A DNA stretch of 41,963 bases from Candidatus Heimdallarchaeota archaeon (GCA_030614005.1 JAUWKS010000005.1:1-41963), one strand, 5' to 3'. Positions 16,016 through 23,994 are shown, numbered from the stretch's first letter. Made by a program: numbers and translations. Notes: generated by a model from the letters alone, not told the origin.

Positions 16016-16972
16016 TTGTCTCATAAAAACTTGGATGATATGTCTTCACTTAATAAAGAGCTCTTACAGAAATTATCCAAAAAGGGCTATAATACTATTG
16101 AATCACTTAGCTGGCTAAATCCAGATGAACTCGCAGAAGAAATAAAAATTGATATAGAAACTGCTCAAAAAATTATCAGTGAATCTATTTCAAATATTGA
16201 TTCTCAACAATTTTCCGCTGCTGATTTACTTTTGAAAGAGAAACAAAAGCAAAGAATTTCTACAGGATCAAATAATCTCGATGAACTTCTTGGTGGAGGA
16301 ATTTATACAGGTGAAATTACCGAAATCTCGGGAGAATTTGCTACCGGTAAAACACAAATATGCTTTCAATTATCTGTAAATGTTCAGCTCCCAACTATCC
16401 AAGGTGGTTTAGAAGGTAGCGTTTATTATATTGATACAGAGGGAACTTTTTCCTCAATAAGAGTTGCCCAGATTGCTCGTGAAAGAGGCTTCGACCCTAA
16501 AAAATTTTTAGAAAATATTGCTGTAACACGTACTTTTAACTCTGATCATTTAATGTTTTTAATTATGAATGTTGAGAAAATTATTCGTCAAAGAAATGTT
16601 AAGCTCTTAATTATCGATTCAATAGCATCTCATTTTCGAGCAGAATACATTGGTGATAATAAACTTGTAAAAAGACAACAAGTAGTTATGAGTTTAGCTG
16701 AGACATTGAAAAAACTGCTTGCTCAATTTGAGCTTGCCATAGTGGTTACAAATCAAGTAATTGCCACATTTGATGAAAATCTATTTGATAAATCACCTCA
16801 TCCCGCGTTGGGATTTGCCTGGGCTCATCGACCTCACCAACGACTTCTTCTACGAAAAGGTCGTGGTCCTGCTCGTATTGCTAGAATGTATGACTCATCT
16901 AGGTTGCCGGATAGAGAATGCATCTTCTTTTTAGCAAAACGAGGAATAGTTGATACAGAGAAATCGGTTTGA
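16016..16972 (+). CDS. radA: RadA/Rad51-family recombinase
   Basis: 318 residues, close to archaeal RadA length. The N-terminal helix-hairpin-helix domain (about 12-58) is followed by an FxxA-type polymerisation motif (FSAA, 66-69). The core has RISTGSNNLDELLGGGI, Walker A GEFATGKT (106-113), catalytic Glu142 in YIDTEGTF and Walker B LLIID (197-201) followed by SIASHFRAEYIG, so it is a complete recombinase ATPase. The part after DNA-binding loop L2 reads PALGFAWAHRPHQRLLLR (263-280), where ordinary RadA has PIGGHI...HAATFRLYLR; PALG.xW is characteristic of RAD51 paralogues (RAD51B/XRCC3). The start is TTG, with GGTG 8 nt before it. It could be the main recombinase or a second, paralogous RadA. 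Confidence 0.9.
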   Translation: MSHKNLDDMSSLNKELLQKLSKKGYNTIESLSWLNPDELAEEIKIDIETAQKIISESISNIDSQQFSAADLLLKEKQKQRISTGSNNLDELLGGGIYTGEITEISGEFATGKTQICFQLSVNVQLPTIQGGLEGSVYYIDTEGTFSSIRVAQIARERGFDPKKFLENIAVTRTFNSDHLMFLIMNVEKIIRQRNVKLLIIDSIASHFRAEYIGDNKLVKRQQVVMSLAETLKKLLAQFELAIVVTNQVIATFDENLFDKSPHPALGFAWAHRPHQRLLLRKGRGPARIARMYDSSRLPDRECIFFLAKRGIVDTEKSV

Positions 16973-16986
16973 AATATTCTTCAGTA

Positions 16987-17649
16987 TTATTTTACTTGCA
17001 AATGTTCTTTCCAAGATTTTTGAGGAATGTTTAGTATAGAGAAGATTTCGGCAGCAGAAATTTCTCCTTCTCGAGTTATTTGAGGGACTGGTTGAATAGT
17101 AAAATCAATAATTGTTGATGGTTTTCTTTTTGAGATAGATCCAGAATCAAAAATAACATCAATTTCGGATTCATTAAATGATGATATTATATCCTGAATA
17201 TTAAAAGGGGTTGGTTCACCAGTTCTATTTGCACTTGTAGAAATCAAAGGTTTTCCGAGTTGTTGAACAATCGAATTTGCAAATCGGTTGCTAGAAATTC
17301 TGAGAGCGATACTATTCACATTTACTTCATTTGGTATAATCGATTTTTTTGGTAAAGCTATTACTAAAGGTCCAGGATGAAATCTTTCACTCAACATTTT
17401 TGCAGAAGAACTTGCCTCTGCAATTGTATCGATCATCTCAAATGAATCAACAATAACCGAAAGTGGATGATTTTTTTGTCTATTCTTTATTTTAAAAATT
17501 CTTTTTACAGCTTGAACATTTAAAGCATCACACCCTAATCCATAAGCTGTTTCTGTTGGGTAAGCAATCACTCCACTATTTTCTAAAATTTCCACTGCAT
17601 TCTTAACTGCATCTGAATTTTTTCTTTTAGGATCAATTTTTATTATGAT
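16987..17649 (-). CDS. sua5: Sua5/YrdC threonylcarbamoyl-AMP synthase
   Basis: Makes threonylcarbamoyl-adenylate from Thr, bicarbonate and ATP, the first step of tRNA t6A37 synthesis. The YrdC fold is shown by VIAYPTETAYGLGCDALN, IFKIKNRQKNHPLSV, RFHPGPLVIALPKK, IALRISSN and PLISTSANRTGEPTP. The C-terminal Sua5 extension domain is absent, so it is a short YrdC-type enzyme. The first canonical start (GTG 17595) cuts off a conserved beginning: reading on upstream gives TIIIKIDPKRKNSDAVKNA, which matches family N-termini. That stretch has no ATG, GTG or TTG but does have GAGGG at 17661-17657, 7 nt before an ATC at 17649-17647. The start shown assumes that non-canonical codon. It is 14 nt or more after kae1, in one operon. 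Confidence 0.9.
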   Translation of the reverse strand: MIIKIDPKRKNSDAVKNAVEILENSGVIAYPTETAYGLGCDALNVQAVKRIFKIKNRQKNHPLSVIVDSFEMIDTIAEASSSAKMLSERFHPGPLVIALPKKSIIPNEVNVNSIALRISSNRFANSIVQQLGKPLISTSANRTGEPTPFNIQDIISSFNESEIDVIFDSGSISKRKPSTIIDFTIQPVPQITREGEISAAEIFSILNIPQKSWKEHLQVK

Positions 17650-17681
17650 AGTACATCCCTCAAAATGTTAGGAGTTGGTAT

Positions 17682-18722
17682 TTATTCCCATTCTATTTTT
17701 ACCTTATCACTGCGCCAATCTGGTTTGACTTGGGAATCGCTTACTTTTAATTCACCTGATGATTGATATGCTAAGATTCCACCCCATGCAATCATTGTTC
17801 CATTATCACTTGCAAATTGAAAAGGACAAACGGAAAGAGTGAGTTCCCAATCATCGCAAATAGCTTGAAGCATTTCCTGAAACCGTTTATTTCTAGCAAA
17901 ACCACCTACAACTAATAACTCAGTTATACGAGTATGAGCTATTGCTCTTTCCGCAATTTCTGTTAACATGGATAAAGCAGTTTCCTGTAAACTATAAGCT
18001 ACGTCTGCAACATCAACTTTATCTTCTTTTACTAAGCGAATCGCTGCAGTCAATAAACCAGAAAAGCTAACACTCATACCTTTCACACTATATGGCAATT
18101 GATGATAGGTTTTGCCTTTTGCTGCTACCTTATCAAAAAGAGGTCCTGGCCAAGGTTGTTTTGGATCATGTATGCCAACTTCTCTCGAAAATTTGTCAAA
18201 ACAGTTGCCAATTGAAATATCTAAAGTTTCACCAAAAATTGTGTAGTAATTATTTGTTAATGAAGATATTTGAGTTGTCCCGCCACTAACCATCATAATC
18301 ACTGGATTTTTTGAACCCGTAAGTACTTTGCCAATTTCAATATGACTTACAACATGATTTACACCCACTAGAGGGATATCAAGAATATTGGCTAAGGTTC
18401 TGGCTATAACAGCTCCTGTTCGTAAGCAAGGACCCATACCTGGGCCTTGAGAGAATGAAATAAGATTAAGATTTTTTGACTTTAACTTTGCTTGGTTAAG
18501 AGCTTCATTAATTAGTTTTGAAGCAATATCACTGTGATGTCTTGCAGCTTCTCTAGGGTGGATACCTTGCCCAATTGGTGGCAAATAGGATGAACGACAG
18601 TCAGCTAAAACCTTCCCCGAAGAATCTATTATCCCTACTCCAAAAGTATGTGCGGTGCTTTCAATGCCTAAACTAATTAATTTAGGAGTTTCCTTTTTGT
18701 TATTTTTTGGAGAAGAATTCAT
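17682..18722 (-). CDS. kae1: tRNA N6-adenosine threonylcarbamoyltransferase Kae1
   Basis: Catalytic subunit of the archaeal/eukaryotic KEOPS complex; transfers threonylcarbamoyl to A37 of ANN-decoding tRNAs. The 346-residue protein has the ASKHA fold: LGIESTAHTFGVGI near the N-terminus, HPREAARHH, SQGPGMGPCLRTG, the metal ligands in VNHVVSH (His123, His127), VSGGTTQI and C-terminal DNGTMIAWGG. The common fusion to the Bud32 kinase is absent; the chain ends shortly after the catalytic domain. ATG 18722 has GTGA before it, and a TATA-like TTTTATAATCA lies about 45-50 nt upstream. Sua5, the enzyme making its substrate, follows directly, a clear functional pairing. Confidence 0.96.
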   Translation of the reverse strand: MNSSPKNNKKETPKLISLGIESTAHTFGVGIIDSSGKVLADCRSSYLPPIGQGIHPREAARHHSDIASKLINEALNQAKLKSKNLNLISFSQGPGMGPCLRTGAVIARTLANILDIPLVGVNHVVSHIEIGKVLTGSKNPVIMMVSGGTTQISSLTNNYYTIFGETLDISIGNCFDKFSREVGIHDPKQPWPGPLFDKVAAKGKTYHQLPYSVKGMSVSFSGLLTAAIRLVKEDKVDVADVAYSLQETALSMLTEIAERAIAHTRITELLVVGGFARNKRFQEMLQAICDDWELTLSVCPFQFASDNGTMIAWGGILAYQSSGELKVSDSQVKPDWRSDKVKIEWE

Positions 18723-18844
18723 TATTTCACGCCTGCTGGGGATACGTTAATCACTAATTCAATAATTGATTATAAAACTCTTTAAAAAGTTAAAGAAAAT
18801 TTGGAAAATACAAGCAGCTATATTAAAAGAAATAGCTGTTGGAA

Positions 18845-19147
18845 TTATTTATTATCAAGTTCCAATGGGAAAACAGTTGCAAGTGCGTTGTATATGGTTT
18901 GATTAACATAACTATCCGCATCTGAAAGCAGTAATTCAAGTACTTTTTGGAGTACAGTTCCATCAGAATCATTCACCGTATCAATTGTGATAATAGCTGA
19001 TAATGTTTGATGGGACGTATGAACATATTTTCCATCCTCAACTTCTTGATAACCTGCACTAACTAAAAGTTTGTGGATTTTTTTCAAATCTTTCTCCAAT
19101 TGTGGAGTTCCGATTCTAAGGATCATTGGTCTCTGTATATTACCCAT
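18845..19147 (-). CDS. Small protein co-transcribed with the Arf-like GTPase
   Basis: 100 residues, soluble, mixed alpha/beta, no Cys. It begins MGNIQRPMILRIGTPQLEKD and has a hydrophobic central strand (LSAIITIDTV) followed by a long helix (VLQKVLELLLSDADSYVNQT). The family is not recognised. An AGGAGG Shine-Dalgarno overlaps the stop codon of the Arf-like gene 13 nt upstream, so the two are translationally coupled. An effector or regulator of that GTPase is a reasonable inference from this coupling, with no sequence proof. Met8 gives an alternative start, but the strong Shine-Dalgarno favours Met1. Confidence 0.7.
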   Translation of the reverse strand: MGNIQRPMILRIGTPQLEKDLKKIHKLLVSAGYQEVEDGKYVHTSHQTLSAIITIDTVNDSDGTVLQKVLELLLSDADSYVNQTIYNALATVFPLELDNK

Positions 19148-19160
19148 TGCTATTTTCCTC

Positions 19161-19700
19161 CTATAGTTTATCTAATTCAATGACTACCCATTGAATTGCT
19201 TCCTCTACTCCTATTCCTTGAGTTGCTACAGTTGGTTGTATATGCCAACTGCGATTTCCCATTTTTTCTAGATTATCTAAATGGCAAGCTCTGACAATCT
19301 CATCTAATCTCATACATCCTTCGATATCTTGTTTATTTGCAATTACTAATAAGGGGACATCAGGAAATTGTGGATCAAGCAGAACCTTCCAAAGTTCATT
19401 TTTTGCCTCTTCAATTCTTTCACGATCAGATGAATCGATAACAAATATTATTGCACTTGCACCCCGCATCAATGTTCCCCACAAACTGCGAAAATGCATT
19501 TGTCCACCAAGATCAAAAACACTTAGATTGACATTTTGTCTCTGCAAAACTTCTACATTGACACCTATCGTAGGAAGCGTCTCAATACTTTTCTCAAATC
19601 TAAGAAAATTTAAAATGGTTGTTTTACCAGCTGAATCGAGTCCTACAACTGCGATTTTAAATTGCTTTTTTTGCCGGAATAGTCTCTGTAAGAAGCTCAA
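19161..19700 (-). CDS. Arf/Arl-like small GTPase
   Basis: 179 residues, the standard Arf length. G1 is GLDSAGKT (about 19-26), the G2 Thr lies in TLPTIGVNVE, G3 is DLGGQ with the following MHFRSLW (switch II of Arf: the GGQ...R.LW pattern), G4 is NKQD and G5 is in VATQG. An N-terminal SFLQRLFRQKK segment could form the short amphipathic helix typical of Arf, but residue 2 is Ser, so there is no N-myristoylation site. The start is TTG 19700 with GAGGAAG upstream. The 100-residue gene follows in the same operon. Arf-type GTPases are eukaryotic-signature proteins common in Asgard archaea; a membrane-recruitment switch is the likely role. Confidence 0.93.
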   Translation of the reverse strand: MSFLQRLFRQKKQFKIAVVGLDSAGKTTILNFLRFEKSIETLPTIGVNVEVLQRQNVNLSVFDLGGQMHFRSLWGTLMRGASAIIFVIDSSDRERIEEAKNELWKVLLDPQFPDVPLLVIANKQDIEGCMRLDEIVRACHLDNLEKMGNRSWHIQPTVATQGIGVEEAIQWVVIELDKL

Positions 19701-19879
19701 TGAAATCTTCCTCTTTGAGTTAAATATTAACTTTCTTCCTTTTACTTATATTGATATTTTGAAATATAAATGATTTACTTTATCACTCTTTATTTCTAAA
19801 TATTATTAATAAATCCATCTAAACCACCATTCTTTACTAAAGTATAGATGAAAAGTGAAATAAGCCTACATTGTGCAAT

Positions 19880-20629
19880 TTAAACAAGATTTACCGTAAT
19901 TTCTATTGTATCTAGCCTTTCATCGAACTTTACGATGCTTTTGCTATCTAAATTTCTGAGTGCTTTTAGGATAATAACAGGAGGTGTTTTTGAAACTGAT
20001 TTCTTTAGCTCATCTAAGCCGATTGCTTGTTTGCGGTATGCGAGCGTTGAAAGTATATCTACTTCTGGTATGTCGATACGAACTTCCTTCAAGAGGAAAT
20101 CCAATATGGGACTTACTTGAACATTTTGTTCTTCTTCTCTTAGTATTTCATCTAATTGCTCTTGTGCTTTCACAATTTGTTTATTCATACGTGTTTGAGT
20201 AATCTCTTTTTCCGAAGTTTTAGCTTTAATATTCTCTTTTAGTAGAACTATTTGACTTTCTGTTGAGGAAAGCTCGTTCTTTAGCTCATTATGATTCTTA
20301 TCAAGTTGTTCCATTTCTAGTGTCAATTTATTACTCTTTTCTTGTTCATCGGTTATACTCAATTTCGTACGTTCAGTTTGTTCTTTAAATGAGTTAATAT
20401 CACTGAGTAAATCCTTCTTCTCATTTTGAAGTTGTATTTCATCTCGCTTACGATTATTAAGATTATTTTCTAAATTATGGGCATTTTGTTCTGCCTTTTC
20501 TAAATATGAGAGAGCTTCATTGATTTCAAGAAGTGTTGCTTCAATCTTTTGATGAATGATTTGATCTAATTTTTCTAAGCGTTCCTTTTCAGTTAAAATG
20601 CTTCTTTTTAAGCTAACTAAGTCTGTCAT
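19880..20629 (-). CDS. Coiled-coil protein with C-terminal winged helix (copy 2)
   Basis: 249 residues starting MTDLVSLKRSIL. Residues about 5-165 form an uninterrupted long coiled coil rich in Glu, Lys, Gln and Asn. Residues about 170-245 look like a winged helix-turn-helix, with VDILSTLAYRKQAIGLDELK, then TPPVIILKALRNLDSKSIVK, then a beta-wing. A perfect GGAGG precedes ATG 20629, and it starts 13 nt after the stop of a paralogue. The design (long coiled coil plus terminal winged helix) is shared with its neighbour and is broadly reminiscent of ESCRT/Cdv or SMC-accessory proteins, but I see no decisive motif. Confidence 0.7.
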   Translation of the reverse strand: MTDLVSLKRSILTEKERLEKLDQIIHQKIEATLLEINEALSYLEKAEQNAHNLENNLNNRKRDEIQLQNEKKDLLSDINSFKEQTERTKLSITDEQEKSNKLTLEMEQLDKNHNELKNELSSTESQIVLLKENIKAKTSEKEITQTRMNKQIVKAQEQLDEILREEEQNVQVSPILDFLLKEVRIDIPEVDILSTLAYRKQAIGLDELKKSVSKTPPVIILKALRNLDSKSIVKFDERLDTIEITVNLV

Positions 20630-20642
20630 CCGGTATTTCCTC

Positions 20643-21389
20643 CTATAATTTTAGACTCCTTGTAATGATAATTGCACCTGTAGAAGAATCATAGGTAATA
20701 AGATTCCTTTTCATCAAACCTTCTAATGTTTTTATTATTAATGCATCTGAAATTCCAGTAATTTTTGAAATGGTGCTTAAATCAGTATTCTTTCGACCCT
20801 CTAGTGCATTTATTATCTTTAATTCATTAAATTCAACATGATTTTTCTTGATTAGATATTCAAGAGCCATTCTTTCCCCTTTTATTCTACTAATGGAATC
20901 TTTTTTCGCTTCAACTTTCTTTTCAAGTTCTAGAATTTTTATTTCACTAGAGCTAACAATTGATACAATTTCATTAGATATTTTTTTATTCTCTTCTGAA
21001 AAGTTGGAAAACTCATCTTTAGCTCCTGCAAGCTTATTTTTCGTTTCACCTAGTTCAGTATTGATCTCTCTGAGTCGTGTTTCTAATTTAGCTCTATTAT
21101 TAACTAGTTCCGATAAATTTGATTGCGTCTCTGATAATAGAGTTTCATTTGAATTCTTTTCTCCCTTCAGGGTTGAAACCTCTCGAGTAAGAGCATCATT
21201 ACTTGATTCATAAGCAGAAATTTCTTCTTTACGTTTCTTTTCAAAAATAATTTGTTCCTCGATAGGATTTTTCAAATCTTCTAATCCTTTCTGAGTCACT
21301 ATTATTTTATTATCAAATTCATCTTTTAATTCTTGAATTGTGAGATCTGATTTTTTAATTGATGTTTGTACTTCGGATATATCTGTCAT
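20643..21389 (-). CDS. Coiled-coil protein with C-terminal winged helix (copy 1)
   Basis: Paralogue of the next gene downstream: about 248 residues beginning MTDISEVQTSIKK. A coiled coil spans about 5-170, with a non-helical break around NPIEEQ. A C-terminal winged helix includes FNELKIINALEGRKNTDLST, then ITGISDALIIKTLEGLMKRN, then LITYDSSTGAIIITRSL. ATG 21389 is preferred to GTG 21407 because the paralogue also begins MTD and GGAGTG lies at a sensible distance. First gene of a two-gene operon. A terminator-like T-tract separates it from the longin-like gene upstream. No coiled-coil family is recognised. Confidence 0.7.
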   Translation of the reverse strand: MTDISEVQTSIKKSDLTIQELKDEFDNKIIVTQKGLEDLKNPIEEQIIFEKKRKEEISAYESSNDALTREVSTLKGEKNSNETLLSETQSNLSELVNNRAKLETRLREINTELGETKNKLAGAKDEFSNFSEENKKISNEIVSIVSSSEIKILELEKKVEAKKDSISRIKGERMALEYLIKKNHVEFNELKIINALEGRKNTDLSTISKITGISDALIIKTLEGLMKRNLITYDSSTGAIIITRSLKL

Positions 21390-21516
21390 TAATTGATTAC
21401 ACTCCACTTGTCAATAGGTTTTTTTTTATGAAAAAGATTTCGTATCCAATAATAATAAGTAAAAGATATTAATAAATTAGAACTATTAACTAATAATTGA
21501 TTTCATGAAAACCTGA

Positions 21517-21524
21517 AAAAAAGG
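21517..21524 (-). terminator. T-tract after the longin-like gene
   Basis: On the minus strand a run of eight T follows the longin-like gene stop by about 40 nt, suggesting that the two coiled-coil genes downstream are transcribed from their own promoter in the remaining gap. Confidence 0.4.
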
Positions 21525-21566
21525 TGAAAATTGATTGAAATTTAATCATTTCAATCTTGTTAACCT

Positions 21567-22880
21567 CTAATCCATATAAACATGAGATGCCACTCGTTCC
21601 ATTATTTCAAGCATTGCAGGAGTATGTTTTGCTCTAATTGTGTTAACAAAATCATCAGATGGCAGATCAAGTTTTTTAATTTTAGCCCAATCTAGAGCAA
21701 TTTTCTCGATGAGAGAAACACGATTGACCAATAGTGAAACACATTCGCTATGTTTCTGTTTGGTCATTTTTTGAATTATATCGTTCATGTAAATTGATGA
21801 CTTGCCTTGGATAACTTTCTTTTTATCCATATCTAGAACAACTTCATTTGAATAATACTGTAACAATTCTCGATTAATTCGTATGATATCTGCATCTCGA
21901 GGATGAATAAAATCCGTGGTATAATTTACGATTCTAAGTTCTCTCTCTGGTGCAAAACATTGAATGGTATCAAGCAACATATTTAGTAAAACTTGATTCT
22001 TATCTGATTCTGGATCTAATATGATCAATAATAACTTTCTACTAACAATTGCATCAAAGACTTGATCCATACCTTTTTTGATTTGCTTAAGTAAGAATGG
22101 CATATTTCCTTTATCTGTATTTCTTTTTGTGACCTCTACTCCTGGAGCTCTTTGTGTAACTGGAGTTGATGGTTGCACTTGCGGTGTTGGAGTTGGTGTT
22201 TGCACTGTGGTCTCTACGGGAGTACTAACAGCAGCAGGAGCATCTGAAAAGGATTTGACTGAATAATAGACTTTGTTCCCCATTTTTGTGGTGTAAAGAA
22301 AACCAGCATTCAATATTTCTTGAATGTTTGCAACTGCTTGTTGAGCTGAACTTTCAGTCATTGCTATGACTTCTTCAAATGAAGCAATTTTGTTATCTAA
22401 TATTGAAAGAGCTGTTTTTTGCAATCTCTGAGGTAGTTCCATAACACTAAGAGTATCTAATCCTCTTCGACTACCGGATTTAGTCATTATTCTATTCTCA
22501 AAAGCACTTCGTAATTGGTCTAATTTTGCTTCAAATCCTTTGAAAACTGAAACATCATCACCCTGCCAACTTTCAATGTAATCTTGAGGAAAGACTGCAA
22601 AGAAAAGAGTTTCAAGTTCAGGGAGTAAAATTTCTAATATTCCTTCTTCATTCGGATTAGAACTAACAACAAATAATGTAGTTCCTACTTGCTTATAAGT
22701 AAGCTTTAAATCCCCTATCAATTCTTCATTTTGTTGTCCAAGAACAACTTTTTTTGATATGGTATCTATGATTGATTGAAAATCTCCCAAAGAATTTCCT
22801 TGAATAGGTGTGTGACCTGGTTCATAATTTTTGTTAATCAATGGAAGGTTATTTTTTAAAATTAACACTCGTTTTATCAA
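21567..22880 (-). CDS. Longin-like domain / winged-helix protein
   Basis: 437 residues in four parts. Residues 1-135 look like a longin fold: MIKRVLILKNNLPLINKNYE, then a helix, then GTTLFVVSS, then EEGILEILLPELETLFFAVF and a final helix with AKLDQL, an order very like adaptor sigma/longin domains of eukaryotic trafficking proteins. Residues about 145-212 form a winged helix (LPQRLQKTALSILDN ... QAVANIQEILNAGFLY). A Pro/Thr-rich linker spans about 215-245. The C-terminal 190 residues include an alpha/beta core (KLLLIILDPESDKNQ) that I do not recognise. No membrane helix is present. Longin proteins near small GTPases are a recurring Asgard theme. The longin call is by pattern and moderately secure. 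Confidence 0.6.
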   Translation of the reverse strand: MIKRVLILKNNLPLINKNYEPGHTPIQGNSLGDFQSIIDTISKKVVLGQQNEELIGDLKLTYKQVGTTLFVVSSNPNEEGILEILLPELETLFFAVFPQDYIESWQGDDVSVFKGFEAKLDQLRSAFENRIMTKSGSRRGLDTLSVMELPQRLQKTALSILDNKIASFEEVIAMTESSAQQAVANIQEILNAGFLYTTKMGNKVYYSVKSFSDAPAAVSTPVETTVQTPTPTPQVQPSTPVTQRAPGVEVTKRNTDKGNMPFLLKQIKKGMDQVFDAIVSRKLLLIILDPESDKNQVLLNMLLDTIQCFAPERELRIVNYTTDFIHPRDADIIRINRELLQYYSNEVVLDMDKKKVIQGKSSIYMNDIIQKMTKQKHSECVSLLVNRVSLIEKIALDWAKIKKLDLPSDDFVNTIRAKHTPAMLEIMERVASHVYMD

Positions 22881-22971
22881 TACTTTCTACTCCGAATAAA
22901 GCAATTGTTCCGTTATAGTTCTGCTATTACTAATAATAAATCCTTCTTTTGAGGATTTAGACTTTCCTATT

Positions 22972-23181
22972 ATGAAGAAATCTATTTCTCAATCAAAAGA
23001 AAAACTTTTATCGACATATACGAGAAAACATATCGACTATCAAACTCTCGAGAGCTTTCTAATGAATATTTCAATATTAGAAAAAATACTGAGAAATAAA
23101 ATTGGTGAAGTACAGAGGAGAACTCAATGGCATTTAGTCGTAGTGCAAATGAAGAAAAAGCTTATGTTTCGTTCAATCTAG
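22972..23181 (+). CDS. Possible small ORF before EcfT (doubtful)
   Basis: 69 codons, Lys-rich N-terminal half, no recognisable domain. Its last 55 nt overlap the EcfT start in another frame. GAGGA lies too far upstream to serve it well. It might be a leader peptide of the ECF operon, but chance is the simpler explanation. The 246-nt gap otherwise holds the divergent promoters of the longin-like gene and the ECF operon. Confidence 0.2.
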   Translation: MKKSISQSKEKLLSTYTRKHIDYQTLESFLMNISILEKILRNKIGEVQRRTQWHLVVVQMKKKLMFRSI

Positions 23182-23981
23182 ATCCCCGAACAAAACTACT
23201 AGTTTTAATGATAGTTTCTTTACTATCGGTAGCAATAAATGATTTTTTCTTCTTACTGATGCTTTTTGATTTGGTATTGCTTTTTGCAATTTTATCTGAA
23301 GCAGAAATAATGAAAATTTGGAAATATGTTAAGCCTACAATTTGGTTAATTATTCCAGTTTTTCTTATTCAAACATTTTTTTCTTATGTAAAAGATGGTC
23401 CATTAGTAATACTTCCTGAAACTTGGTGGAAGATAGGTGGTTTTGTATTAATTAGTAGTGGCTCTCTTTTTTTTGCGGGAAGTATTTGTTTGAGAATTCT
23501 CATTCTAGCAGTATCTTCAAGTCTGTTTAGCTTAACAACAAATTCAAATGATTTCTTATTGGCTCTTAGAAAAATAGGTTTTCCTTATGAAATTGCTATT
23601 GTAACAGGATTGATTATTTATTTTCTACCAATGGTTATTACTGAAACTACTTCAGTAAGTAATGCATTAGAAACAAGAGGAGTGAGCATTAGAAAAGGAC
23701 GCTTTCTCTCGAGGTTAAAGACATTTAGAATATTGATCACTGCAATTCTAATGAATTTTATTGAGAAATCAAAATATCAAGCAATGGCAATGGATTCTCG
23801 AGGATTTAATTCGAAAATAAAGAAAACGACTATTTGTGATTTGAAACTCAAAGTAAATGATTATGTGGTAATGATTATAGTAGTAGCCATCTTTGCTGGC
23901 ATACTCTATTATTTTTGGGAGGAAATAAATTTCTTAGGAAATATCTTTGACTATCTCGGAGATGTTTTCAATTCAAGTTAA
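23127..23981 (+). CDS. ecfT: ECF transporter transmembrane subunit EcfT (first copy)
   Basis: 284 residues with about five or six helices, CbiQ/EcfT family. The C-terminal cytosolic coupling helices carry the two diagnostic Ala-Arg-Gly-type motifs: ALETRGVSIRKG and AMDSRGFNSK, which contact the ATPases. GAGGAG precedes ATG 23127. First solid gene of a four-gene operon (EcfT, MobB, molybdopterin-binding fold, S component) with no ATPase. It must use ATPases from elsewhere, most simply the EcfA pair at 33.4-35.1 kb. Confidence 0.9.
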   Translation: MAFSRSANEEKAYVSFNLDPRTKLLVLMIVSLLSVAINDFFFLLMLFDLVLLFAILSEAEIMKIWKYVKPTIWLIIPVFLIQTFFSYVKDGPLVILPETWWKIGGFVLISSGSLFFAGSICLRILILAVSSSLFSLTTNSNDFLLALRKIGFPYEIAIVTGLIIYFLPMVITETTSVSNALETRGVSIRKGRFLSRLKTFRILITAILMNFIEKSKYQAMAMDSRGFNSKIKKTTICDLKLKVNDYVVMIIVVAIFAGILYYFWEEINFLGNIFDYLGDVFNSS

Positions 23982-23994
23982 AAGGTGAACAAGA

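Noticed and set aside
18723..18844. tRNA or small RNA gene in the gap before kae1
   Set aside because: No cloverleaf or conserved T-loop; the gap holds only TATA-like sequence for kae1.
22972..23181. 69-codon ORF as a solid gene
   Set aside because: No well-placed Shine-Dalgarno, a 55-nt overlap with EcfT in another frame and no recognisable domain. Listed only as doubtful.
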